Origin: Deltaproteobacteria bacterium
Lineage (GTDB): Bacteria > Myxococcota_A > UBA796 > UBA9615
Assembly: GCA_029261955.1 (NCBI GenBank)
Contig: JAJDAI010001221.1
Coordinates: 1 to 8,547, forward strand
Reading direction: 5' to 3'
Length of the DNA: 8,547 bases
The position numbers and the translations under genes are program-made. The notes under the pieces are model-generated. The model made no database searches. It worked only from the letters and a program-made list of their open reading frames with translations, and had not been told where the DNA came from. Position 1 is the stretch's first letter. Every line of letters begins with the position of its first letter. Shown in pieces: positions 1 to 5,002 of the stretch.

Positions 1-171
1 GATCGCGGTGACCGCCCGGCCCTCGGCGGTGCTGGAGGGCTCGACGCGGTCGATGCCGATGATCGGACGCGCCGGCTCCTCATCCGGAACCTCCTGGGGA
101 GGCGGCTTCGGCTTGGGGCAGCCGACCAGCAGAAGGAGCGCGAACGAGAGCAGGAGCGTGCGAGCAGTCAT
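1..171 (-). CDS. Lipoprotein of unknown function, N-terminal part only
   Basis: Fifty-seven codons are visible before the gene leaves the window on the left. The start ATG at 171 gives MTARTLLLSFALLLLVGC: a short n-region with one Arg, an 11-residue hydrophobic core, and the lipobox LVGC with the lipidated Cys at residue 18. After it comes a Pro/Lys-rich stretch (PKPKPPPQE) that looks like a flexible tether. An in-frame ATG at 192 would add seven residues (MPNGLSP). Neither start has a clear Shine-Dalgarno sequence, and I prefer 171 because it gives the more typical signal length. A TTGACA box lies upstream on the same strand at 294-299. The protein should be exported and anchored in the envelope. 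The mature domain is outside the window, so no function can be given. This gene does not appear among long open frames because it lacks a stop inside the window. Confidence 0.75.
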   Translation of the reverse strand, partial: MTARTLLLSFALLLLVGCPKPKPPPQEVPDEEPARPIIGIDRVEPSSTAEGRAVTAI

Positions 172-192
172 CGGAGAGAGTCCGTTGGGCAT

Positions 193-591
193 GGGCGTTC
201 GGGTGAACTCCTCGAACGCGCAGCGGGTGCGCGTTTCAGGGAGGCGTCATTCCCGGGGACGCGTGGGCGGAGGCTAATATTCCACCCCCGGGGTGTCAAG
301 CCGCGCCTTCGGGCAGCTAACCGTCTGAAAATGTTCGGTTTGTCCCCTGAATCCGGCCTGGCACGACCTTCCCTTGCGGGGTCCATCGCACAAAGCCTAG
401 AATTGAGGCAGACGAGAAAGCCCTGCGCGGTGCGTGAGCAGCCGAAATACTGGCGCGCCCTACTTCAGGCTTATGGCCTTGTTCCTGGACGCGGTGTGCA
501 CCCCTTTTGTCAGGGGCGCCTGAAGCGTCCACACGAGCCCCTCCTACTACGGGAGGGCACGACCATCGAGGCGCCACGGCCGAGGCGGGGC
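193..591. other. Divergent intergenic region, no convincing gene
   Basis: About 400 bp separate the left-edge lipoprotein gene (-) from the TPR-like gene (+). The frame of the TPR-like protein stays open back to an ATG at 331. That extension reads as non-coding: its composition lacks the strong third-position GC bias seen after 592, there is no ribosome binding site at 331, and it would bury the signal peptide. What it does hold is the lipoprotein promoter near 271-299 and two small perfect inverted repeats ahead of the TPR-like gene: CCCCT/AGGGG (501-505 and 512-516) and CCCTCC/GGAGGG (539-544 and 552-557, 7-nt loop). These could form a structured leader for the + strand mRNA. I found no clear + strand promoter. 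Confidence 0.5.
271..299 (-). promoter_or_regulatory. Candidate promoter for the left-edge lipoprotein gene
   Basis: Read on the minus strand, a perfect TTGACA (294-299) is followed after 17 bases by TAGCCT (271-276), a weak -10 match. A better AT-rich match, TATTAG (274-279), sits only 14 bases away. This is the most AT-rich spot in the gap. The expected transcript would start near 265, leaving roughly 75-95 nt before the start codon. The -35 box is convincing; the -10 box is uncertain. Confidence 0.4.
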
Positions 592-1569
592 ATGTTCGGA
601 AGCAGGGTTCTGGCAATCGCCGGGACCCTGTTTCTGCTTGGCGCGGGCCCGGTGGGGCAACCCCTGGACGAGGCGAACGCGCTGAAGCAGGCCGACGCCT
701 GCGCCGAGGCCGTTCTGCGCTACGACGAGGTGCTCGCCGAGGCCGCGCCCGGGGACGGCGCCTGGGGGCCGGCGCTCTACAACCGCAGCGTGTGCCTGGA
801 GCTGCTCGACCGCTTCGACGAGGCGGTCCTGGGCTACGACCTGCTGCTGCGGGCCGAGGTGTTCGAGGCAGACGCGCGCTTCCGGCGGGGGCTCGCGATG
901 GCCTCCCTGGGGGATCTGAAGGCCGCCCGTCGGGACTTCGTGGCGCTGCGGTCGCAGGTCGAGGCCGGCGACCGGCTGGCCGTGGACGTTCAGATCGGGG
1001 CCCTGGACGCTCGCCTCGGGCGGGCGCGGGCGGCGGCGGCGCGGCTGGGTCCGGCCATCGAGGCGCTGCGCGAGCGGGTCGCTGATCAGCCCACGGAGGG
1101 CTGGTACCTCGCCCAGGCTCTGGTCGCGATGGGGGACCTGCACGGCGGGGCGGCCGCGAAGATCCCCCTGCGCCTCAACGTGCCTCCGCGGGTCGGGCGG
1201 CGCCTTGGCCGCCGCGCGGAGCGCCTCGAGATCGCCCAGGCCTTCTGGGCCGAGGCGGCGGCCCGGCACGAGGCGACCTGGGCCGCCGCGTCGATGCTGC
1301 ACCTCGGCATGGCCTACCTCGCGCTGGCGCGGGAGCTCGACTCGCTGCGGACCGAGCTGCTGGCGCTGCCACGGCGGTCCGAGGCTCGCCAGGTTCTCAG
1401 CCTCTGGCTGGCGACGCAGGTCCCGAACATCGGCCGCAAGGCACGCGACGGGCTTCGGCTCTGCGAGCTCGTCTACACGGAGACCGCGCTGGACGACCCG
1501 TCGACCCGTTCCTGCCGGCAGCAGCTGGAGGCCTTCCCAGAGGAGCTGCTCCAGGCCGCAGGCCCCTGA
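592..1569 (+). CDS. Secreted TPR-like repeat protein, unknown function
   Basis: A protein of 325 residues when started at the ATG at 592. That start places a signal peptide first (MFGSRVLAIAGTLFLLGAG, likely cut near residues 19-22) and has a GAGG at 582-585, six bases upstream. Residues about 25-125 form helix-turn-helix repeats with the TPR look: small residues plus Tyr/Leu at regular spacing, for example ALYNRSVCLELLDRFDEAVL and RFRRGLAMASLGDLKAARRD. Further Ala/Leu/Arg-rich helices fill residues 130-260, with another TPR-like helix pair around 228-258. Such proteins act as periplasmic or envelope scaffolds that bind partner proteins. No catalytic motif is visible and the partner is unknown. 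The gene stands alone on its strand, and its stop codon lies 2 bp from the stop of the converging phosphofructokinase gene. Fold assignment is by eye. Confidence 0.8.
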   Translation: MFGSRVLAIAGTLFLLGAGPVGQPLDEANALKQADACAEAVLRYDEVLAEAAPGDGAWGPALYNRSVCLELLDRFDEAVLGYDLLLRAEVFEADARFRRGLAMASLGDLKAARRDFVALRSQVEAGDRLAVDVQIGALDARLGRARAAAARLGPAIEALRERVADQPTEGWYLAQALVAMGDLHGGAAAKIPLRLNVPPRVGRRLGRRAERLEIAQAFWAEAAARHEATWAAASMLHLGMAYLALARELDSLRTELLALPRRSEARQVLSLWLATQVPNIGRKARDGLRLCELVYTETALDDPSTRSCRQQLEAFPEELLQAAGP

Positions 1570-1575
1570 GCTCAG
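1566..1575. other. 10-bp palindrome containing both convergent stop codons
   Basis: CTGAGCTCAG is a perfect palindrome. The TGA of the TPR-like gene (1567-1569) and the TGA of the phosphofructokinase gene (1572-1574 on the minus strand) are its mirrored halves, separated by GC. It cannot fold into a hairpin with a proper loop, and no T-run follows on either strand, so it is not an intrinsic terminator as it stands. Confidence 0.6.
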
Positions 1576-2660
1576 CCCTCGTTGCCGAAGGAGATGCCCG
1601 TCGCCCGGGCCACCGAGACGAGCTCCCCCTGCGGATCGACCCGCTTGGGCTCGGAGACCGCCTCCCCGAGCGGCACCGCCACCACCGACGAGCCGCGCAG
1701 CGACGACATCGTGCGGAAGTTCCCCGCGATCACCTGGCGTGCGGCGCAGACGCCGAAGCGCGTCGCGAGGATGCGGTCCCGCGACGAGGGCGTGCCGCCC
1801 CGCTGCACGTGGCCGAGGATGGTCGTCCGGGACTCCAGGCCCACCCGCCGCTCCAGCTCGAGGCCCACGGTGTGCCCGATGCCCCCGAGCCGCTTCTTGA
1901 TGAAGCCGGTGTCGACGGTCCGGTAGAAGACCTGCTCGCCGCCCTCCGCCGCGGCCCCCTCGGCGACGACGATGATGGAGAAGCGCTTGCCGCGGGCGCA
2001 GCGAGCCTGGACGGCGTCGACGATCGACTCGTAGCGAAAGGGGATCTCGGGCAGGAGGATGACGTCGCCGCCCGCCGCCATGCCCGCGTGCAGCGCGATC
2101 CAGCCGGCGTCACGCCCCATGACCTCGACCACCATGACGCGGTGGTGGCTCTCGGCGGTCGTGTGGATGCGGTCGATGGCTTCCGTGCAGACGCCCACGG
2201 CGGTGTCGAAGCCGAAGGTCTGGTCCGTCGAGCCCAGGTCGTTGTCGATGGTCTTGGGCACGCCGACGACCGGCACCCCCAACTCCGCGAACTCGTCCGC
2301 GATGGACAGGGTGCCGTCCCCGCCGATCACCACGAGCGCGTCCAGCTTGTTCCGCTTCACCGTGGCCAGCACGCGGTCGGTGACGTCGCCGGTGACGTGC
2401 TCGCCGTCGATCATCCCGTCGAAGTCGAAGGGGTTGTCCCGATTGGACGATCCGAGGATCGTCCCGCCCCGCGGCAGGATCCCGCTGACGGCTCCCCCGC
2501 TGAGCACGCGCGTCCGGTCGGTGATGAGGCCGAGGAAGCCGTCGAGCACGCCCACCGTCCGGCAGTCGCCCCCCTCGATCTCCAGGGTGCGCACAACGGC
2601 GCGGATCACCGCGTTCAGGCCGGGGCAGTCACCGCCGCCCGTGAGGATTCCAACACGCAT
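1572..2660 (-). CDS. pfkA: 6-phosphofructokinase, PfkA family, mixed-substrate (group III) type
   Basis: A 362-residue enzyme for phosphorylation of fructose 6-phosphate to the 1,6-bisphosphate in glycolysis, in the cytosol. The N-terminal nucleotide loop is MRVGILTGGGDCPGLNAVIR. GGDGT is at residues 113-117, PKTIDND at 135-141 with Asp139 as the catalytic base (E. coli Asp127), MGRDAGW at 181-187 and LGHVQRGGTPSSRDRIL at 282-298. The phosphoryl-donor site is mixed. Gly116 equals E. coli Gly104, typical of ATP enzymes. Lys136 equals E. coli Gly124 and is the residue seen in pyrophosphate enzymes. The length exceeds E. coli PfkA (320) and fits the longer group III forms. The donor therefore cannot be fixed from sequence. 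The start is the ATG at 2660, because GAGGAG (2666-2671) lies five bases upstream. An in-frame GTG at 2666 overlaps that site and is rejected. It diverges from a lipoprotein gene 68 bp away. Confidence 0.95.
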   Translation of the reverse strand: MRVGILTGGGDCPGLNAVIRAVVRTLEIEGGDCRTVGVLDGFLGLITDRTRVLSGGAVSGILPRGGTILGSSNRDNPFDFDGMIDGEHVTGDVTDRVLATVKRNKLDALVVIGGDGTLSIADEFAELGVPVVGVPKTIDNDLGSTDQTFGFDTAVGVCTEAIDRIHTTAESHHRVMVVEVMGRDAGWIALHAGMAAGGDVILLPEIPFRYESIVDAVQARCARGKRFSIIVVAEGAAAEGGEQVFYRTVDTGFIKKRLGGIGHTVGLELERRVGLESRTTILGHVQRGGTPSSRDRILATRFGVCAARQVIAGNFRTMSSLRGSSVVAVPLGEAVSEPKRVDPQGELVSVARATGISFGNEG

Positions 2661-2665
2661 ACACA

Positions 2666-2671
2666 CTCCTC
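2666..2671 (-). promoter_or_regulatory. Ribosome binding site deciding the pfkA start
   Basis: GAGGAG on the minus strand, five bases before the ATG at 2660. The alternative in-frame GTG at 2664-2666 uses the last G of this site, so it cannot be served by it. This fixes the start two codons inside the longest open frame. Confidence 0.75.
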
Positions 2672-2728
2672 AGCTGCCCGGTCGGGGCCGCGACGTCCAA
2701 GTGTAGAGTCCTGGACCTGGAGACTGAA

Positions 2729-3577
2729 ATGCGTCGACTCGCCTTGCTGCTCGCTCTACCCCTGCTCGCCTGCCCTCCGAGCGACGACGACGACGACCGC
2801 ACGATCCCCCCGCCCGCCGGCTGCAGCCTGACCGCGCTCGAGGTCGTGACCTTCAGCTTCAACATCCACTGGAACGAGGTCGACTACCCGCAGGCCGCCC
2901 TCAACGACCTGCTTCTGGCGGAGGAGCCGGACACGCGCTTCTTCGCCTTCGGCTTCCCGGGCGTGGTGACCCAGCTCGAGGACGCGGGCAGCAACCGGAT
3001 GGCGCTGACAATCACGGACCCCGGCGACCCCGAGGACCCGCCGGAGGATCCGAACTGGGTCCAGCTCGTCTACCACCTGCCCCAGGGCTACGAGATGCCG
3101 GCGGCGATGGACCAGGAGCTCATGGTCGAGGTCGTGATCAACGGGACCGCGGGCGATGACCTCTACGCGGCGGCGAGCCTCTACGAGCTCATCCCCGACG
3201 AGCTTCCTGTGCTGCTCTTCATGACCGAGCCGGCGGAGCTGGGCACGGCCTACCCGGTCGGTGAGGCCCACCCGCTCTTCTTCGACGTCGACGTGCGCGA
3301 CCGCAGCTGCCCCAGCCTGTCCGGCACGGACTGCGCCGAGATCTACAACCTCAGTGAGGTCTTCATGACCAACGTGAGCGAGGACGGCACGGCCGGCGGC
3401 GAGACCTTCGAGCTGTGGCCCACCGAGCACCGCGAGTTCAACATCGGCGGCCCCGACTACCGCGTGGTCAACACCGGCAGCTACACGCACCGGGAGATCC
3501 AGAGCTGCAACCAGAACTACGACTTCTCGGCTCTGCGCAGCACCTTCTTCGTCATCCGCGCGGACGCGGTGAACTGA
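2729..3577 (+). CDS. Secreted lipoprotein with poly-Asp tether, unknown function
   Basis: A 282-residue lipoprotein. The signal MRRLALLLALPLLAC has two N-terminal Arg, a Leu/Ala core and the lipobox LLAC with Cys15. The mature N-terminus is CPPSDDDDDRTIPPPAGC, an acidic tether followed by a Pro turn. The body (residues about 32-282) is acidic, low in Lys, and rich in short beta-prone stretches such as LEVVTFSFNIHW and ELMVEVVING. It has four more Cys (32, 194, 202, 260), which suits a disulfide-bonded exported domain. I recognise no named family and no catalytic motif. The start ATG is supported by GGAG at 2719-2722, six bases upstream. The gene diverges from pfkA and converges on the next lipoprotein gene with a single base between stop codons. 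An outer-membrane or surface location is inferred only. Confidence 0.82.
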   Translation: MRRLALLLALPLLACPPSDDDDDRTIPPPAGCSLTALEVVTFSFNIHWNEVDYPQAALNDLLLAEEPDTRFFAFGFPGVVTQLEDAGSNRMALTITDPGDPEDPPEDPNWVQLVYHLPQGYEMPAAMDQELMVEVVINGTAGDDLYAAASLYELIPDELPVLLFMTEPAELGTAYPVGEAHPLFFDVDVRDRSCPSLSGTDCAEIYNLSEVFMTNVSEDGTAGGETFELWPTEHREFNIGGPDYRVVNTGSYTHREIQSCNQNYDFSALRSTFFVIRADAVN

Positions 3578-3578
3578 G

Positions 3579-4151
3579 CTACCCCTCGACGGGGCTCTCG
3601 ACGTCGTCGCCGGCCAGGAAGCCGGTGACCGGCTGGCCGTTGACGGTGGCGTCGATGCTGTACTCCGCCACGGAGCCTGCGCAGTTCCCGACGGCGCGAA
3701 CCACGACGCGGTAGTCGCCCGGGATCTCGACGATCGACTCCAGCGCGGGGCAGGAGTACTGCTCCGGCGGGAAGGTGCAGTCGAACTCGTCGTCCTGCGA
3801 GAAGATCACGCTGCCGCTCGGGTCGATGACCACGAACGCGGGGTCGAAGGTCGTGCTCGCCGAGACGGTGTCGACAACGACGGAGACCAGGTCGCCGCCC
3901 TGGAGGGTCGTGCTCCAGATGTCGACCAGGCCGTCGTCGCAGCGCAGGGTCTCGTCCCCGTCGCCGCTGACCGCGTCGTCGTCGTCGGCTGCGTCGTCGT
4001 CGTCGGACGCGTCGTCGTCGTCGGCCGCGTCGTCGTCGTCCGCGGGAGCGCTGTCGTCGTCGTCACCCCCGCCGCCGCCGCGACGAGCGGGGCAGCCAAC
4101 GATGGCGGTGGCGGTGCAAAGGGCGAGGAGCAGGCGAAGCAAGTTGAGCAC
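3579..4151 (-). CDS. Lipoprotein with Asp-repeat tether and PPC-like domain
   Basis: A 190-residue lipoprotein. The signal MLNLLRLLLALCTATAIVGC ends in lipobox IVGC with Cys20. Then come a short Arg/Gly spacer and a tether built from five DDDD blocks separated by SAPA, AA, AS and AA, roughly residues 30-60. Residues about 65-175 look like a PPC (pre-peptidase C-terminal) beta-sandwich: a GGDLVSVVVDT strand, then FDPAFVVIDPSGSVIF, then GDYRVVVRAVGNCAGSVAEY and a final YSIDATV strand. Cys at 69, 124, 134 and 154 could form disulfides. PPC domains are usually accessory, non-catalytic modules of exported proteins; here it is the only domain. The start is GTG at 4151, supported by AAAGGA at 4158-4163, six bases upstream. 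The 18-bp tandem repeat at 3973-4044 encodes the tether. The domain call is by eye. Confidence 0.82.
   Translation of the reverse strand: MLNLLRLLLALCTATAIVGCPARRGGGGGDDDDSAPADDDDAADDDDASDDDDAADDDDAVSGDGDETLRCDDGLVDIWSTTLQGGDLVSVVVDTVSASTTFDPAFVVIDPSGSVIFSQDDEFDCTFPPEQYSCPALESIVEIPGDYRVVVRAVGNCAGSVAEYSIDATVNGQPVTGFLAGDDVESPVEG
3611..3639 (+). terminator. Hairpin 34 nt after the poly-Asp lipoprotein stop
   Basis: CGGCCA (3611-3616), a 4-base bulge GGAA, then GCCGG, loop TGA, CCGGC, and TGGCCG (3634-3639): an 11-bp stem with one one-sided bulge. It lies just past the stop of the + strand lipoprotein gene, inside the coding end of the convergent gene. No T-run follows, so it may be only codon-driven (it encodes NGQPVTGFLAG on the other strand). 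It may still help end or protect the + strand mRNA. Confidence 0.25.
3973..4044 (-). repeat. 18-bp tandem repeat, four copies, encoding the Asp tether
   Basis: Four consecutive 18-bp units begin at 3973, 3991, 4009 and 4027. On the + strand each begins GCGTCGTCGTCGTC, with differences confined to the last four bases. On the coding strand each unit gives four Asp plus two small residues (Ala, Ser or Val). A degenerate further (GTC)n stretch at 4053-4064 encodes the first DDDD block. All unit lengths are multiples of three, so copy-number slippage would change tether length without breaking the frame. Confidence 0.85.
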
Positions 4152-4243
4152 GTTGAATCCTTTCGGCGGCCGGCCGGCGCGGAACCTACCAGAGCCCGCG
4201 CGGAGGCAGGACCCGGAGTTGGGGGAGCGTCAGAACGATCGAA

Positions 4244-4260
4244 CCGGCGCCGAGCGCCGG
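4244..4260 (-). terminator. Second hairpin downstream of the DUF4177-like gene
   Basis: CCGGCGC (4244-4250), loop CGA, GCGCCGG (4254-4260): a perfect 7-bp GC-only stem. On the minus strand it is followed by TTCGATCGTTCTG, which is only loosely T-rich. It may be the second of two tandem stops after the DUF4177-like gene, or a structure in the leader of the lipoprotein gene. Confidence 0.3.
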
Positions 4261-4276
4261 AACGAACAAATGCATC

Positions 4277-4297
4277 TGCGCGGGAAGACCCCGCGCA
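4277..4297 (-). terminator. Candidate terminator of the DUF4177-like gene
   Basis: TGCGCGGG (4277-4284), loop AAGAC, CCCGCGCA (4290-4297): a perfect 8-bp stem with a 5-nt loop. It starts 33 bases past the stop codon of the minus-strand DUF4177-like gene. On that strand it is followed by GATGCATTTGTTCG, a modest T-rich tail. It is the best terminator candidate in the gap. Confidence 0.45.
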
Positions 4298-4330
4298 CAG
4301 AACCGGAGCCGCGCGCGAGGGCGCCTCGGC

Positions 4331-4597
4331 TCAGGACATGGGGCCGATGGGGTGCTGGTTGCCGCCCCCACCACCCTGGCCACCGCTGGGCTTGCGGCGG
4401 CGGCGACGGCGCTGACCGCCACCCGGTCCGCCACCCTGACCACCGGAAGCGCCGCTGTCCTTGGGACGCTTGGCAAAGGCGTTGAGGACCTCCCCCTCGT
4501 CATCGAACTCGACCGTGACGACTTCCCAGCCCTCGTCTCCGAGTTCGTTGAGTTCGACGGCATTCAAGTCGTGCAGAACACGGTATTCCCACCGCAC
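4331..4597 (-). CDS. Small DUF4177-like protein with Gly/Arg-rich tail
   Basis: An 88-residue protein. The first ~45 residues (MRWEYRVLHDLNAVELNELG, then DEGWEVVTVEFDDEGEVLNA) match the pattern of DUF4177-type small domains: a W-x-Y-x-V strand, an 'LNELGDEGWE' turn, and a second strand. The rest is low complexity: GGQGGGPGGGQ, then RRRRRRKP at residues 63-70, then GGQGGGGGNQHPIGPMS. Such Gly/Arg tails commonly bind RNA or promote condensation, so an RNA-associated role is plausible but inferred. The start is GTG at 4597, fixed by a perfect AGGAGG at 4604-4609 six bases upstream. The open frame continues upstream for about 155 codons, but that part reads as non-coding. It diverges from the RNase E/G gene across 352 bp and stands as a single-gene unit ahead of two hairpins. 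Confidence 0.8.
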   Translation of the reverse strand: MRWEYRVLHDLNAVELNELGDEGWEVVTVEFDDEGEVLNAFAKRPKDSGASGGQGGGPGGGQRRRRRRKPSGGQGGGGGNQHPIGPMS

Positions 4598-4603
4598 AGC
4601 GGC

Positions 4604-4609
4604 CCTCCT
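4604..4609 (-). promoter_or_regulatory. Strong ribosome binding site fixing the DUF4177-like start
   Basis: A full-consensus AGGAGG on the minus strand lies six bases before the GTG at 4597. It is the strongest Shine-Dalgarno sequence I noticed in the window and shows that the long upstream open frame is not part of the protein. It suggests this small protein is made in quantity. Confidence 0.8.
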
Positions 4610-4678
4610 CGGTTCCAGTTTCTTGGGAGGTGACGGCGTCAGCCGCGTCGCGGGACACACGCCACCTGCGTGGCATCG

Positions 4679-4707
4679 ACTGTAGCCAGGGGCCCCGAAC
4701 GGAGCAA
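4679..4707 (-). promoter_or_regulatory. Candidate promoter for the DUF4177-like gene
   Basis: On the minus strand, TTGCTC (4702-4707) and TACAGT (4679-4684) are spaced by exactly 17 bases. The -35 matches consensus at three positions and the -10 at four. The transcript would start near 4672, about 75 nt before the GTG start. This is weaker than the opposing RNase promoter. Confidence 0.35.
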
Positions 4708-4738
4708 GAACATCGCCGCGTTTGGCCAGACGCCGCCC

Positions 4739-4766
4739 TTGACACTGCGCGCGTGGAGTCCAGAAT
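4739..4766 (+). promoter_or_regulatory. Sigma-70-type promoter for RNase E/G
   Basis: A perfect TTGACA (4739-4744), a 16-base spacer, and CAGAAT (4761-4766), which matches the -10 consensus at four of six positions including the key A2 and T6. The predicted start near 4773 gives a leader of about 175 nt before the RNase ATG. It is the best promoter I can see in the window. Confidence 0.55.
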
Positions 4767-4870
4767 GGCAAAACCTGAGCCCGGAACTCGCCGGGCCGCG
4801 CCCCCCCCGACTCTATGGAGTGGCGGCGCATTAGAGACCTTCTCGACCGACAATCTGAGCCGGAGGCCCC

Positions 4871-5002
4871 GTGAGGCGCATCACCAATTCGTGGTTCTGC
4901 TGCCCCTGTGGCCCCGGACTGCAACCACGGCCTCAATTTGCCCAAGACCATGCTCATCAACGCGACGCGCACGACCGAAGTGCGCGCCGCAATCCTCAAT
5001 GA
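4871..5002 (+). CDS. Possible upstream small ORF overlapping the RNase E/G start
   Basis: A GTG at 4871 is preceded by GGAGG (4862-4866, four bases away) and opens a 43-codon frame that ends with TGA at 5000-5002, 50 bases inside the RNase gene and in a different frame. The peptide starts VRRITNSWFCCPCGPGLQ and then becomes polar and His/Arg-rich. The ribosome binding site is better than anything before the RNase ATG, which has none visible. It could be a regulatory uORF, or the GGAGG could be chance. The second half necessarily overlaps conserved RNase codons, so its amino acids are not independent evidence. Confidence 0.25.
   Translation: MRRITNSWFCCPCGPGLQPRPQFAQDHAHQRDAHDRSARRNPQ

Larger units (their letters stand above)
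4152..4330. other. Intergenic gap with two hairpins, no gene
   Basis: This 179-bp stretch lies between the end of the DUF4177-like gene and the start of the Asp-repeat lipoprotein gene, both on the minus strand. It contains the two inverted repeats annotated separately (4277-4297 and 4244-4260) and the ribosome binding site AAAGGA (4158-4163) for the lipoprotein. A promoter for the lipoprotein is expected here, but I see no box pair good enough to call. Confidence 0.5.
4598..4949. other. Divergent regulatory region between DUF4177-like gene and RNase E/G
   Basis: A 352-bp region serving two genes. Toward the RNase it holds a good promoter (4739-4766), a leader of about 175 nt containing an eight-C run (4801-4808), and a small ORF with its own ribosome binding site (from 4871). 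Toward the DUF4177-like gene it holds a weaker promoter (4679-4707). Short inverted repeats occur (GCCAC/GTGGC around 4662-4675), none strong. The long RNase leader is notable because E. coli RNase E controls its own level through its 5' leader; whether this one does is not shown. Confidence 0.55.

Noticed and set aside
359..377. Sigma-54-like promoter, TGGCACG followed by TTGC
   Set aside because: The distance between the GG and GC elements is four bases longer than sigma-54 promoters allow, so the match is chance.
331..591. 87-codon N-terminal extension of the TPR-like protein
   Set aside because: No ribosome binding site at 331, no coding-type third-position GC bias, and it would bury a good signal peptide that starts at 592.
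2661..2728. Promoter pair in the 68-bp gap between pfkA and the poly-Asp lipoprotein
   Set aside because: Both genes need promoters here, but no -35/-10 pair with acceptable spacing stands out on either strand.
1809..2831. 340-codon open frame antisense to pfkA
   Set aside because: Asp/His/Val-rich shadow translation of a clearly conserved phosphofructokinase; no ribosome binding site or recognisable domain.
3582..3594. CCCC/GGGG hairpin just after the convergent lipoprotein stops
   Set aside because: Only four base pairs with no T-run; too weak to call a terminator.
3973..4044. CRISPR-like repeat array
   Set aside because: Units are 18 bp, contiguous without spacers, and encode an Asp tether in frame.
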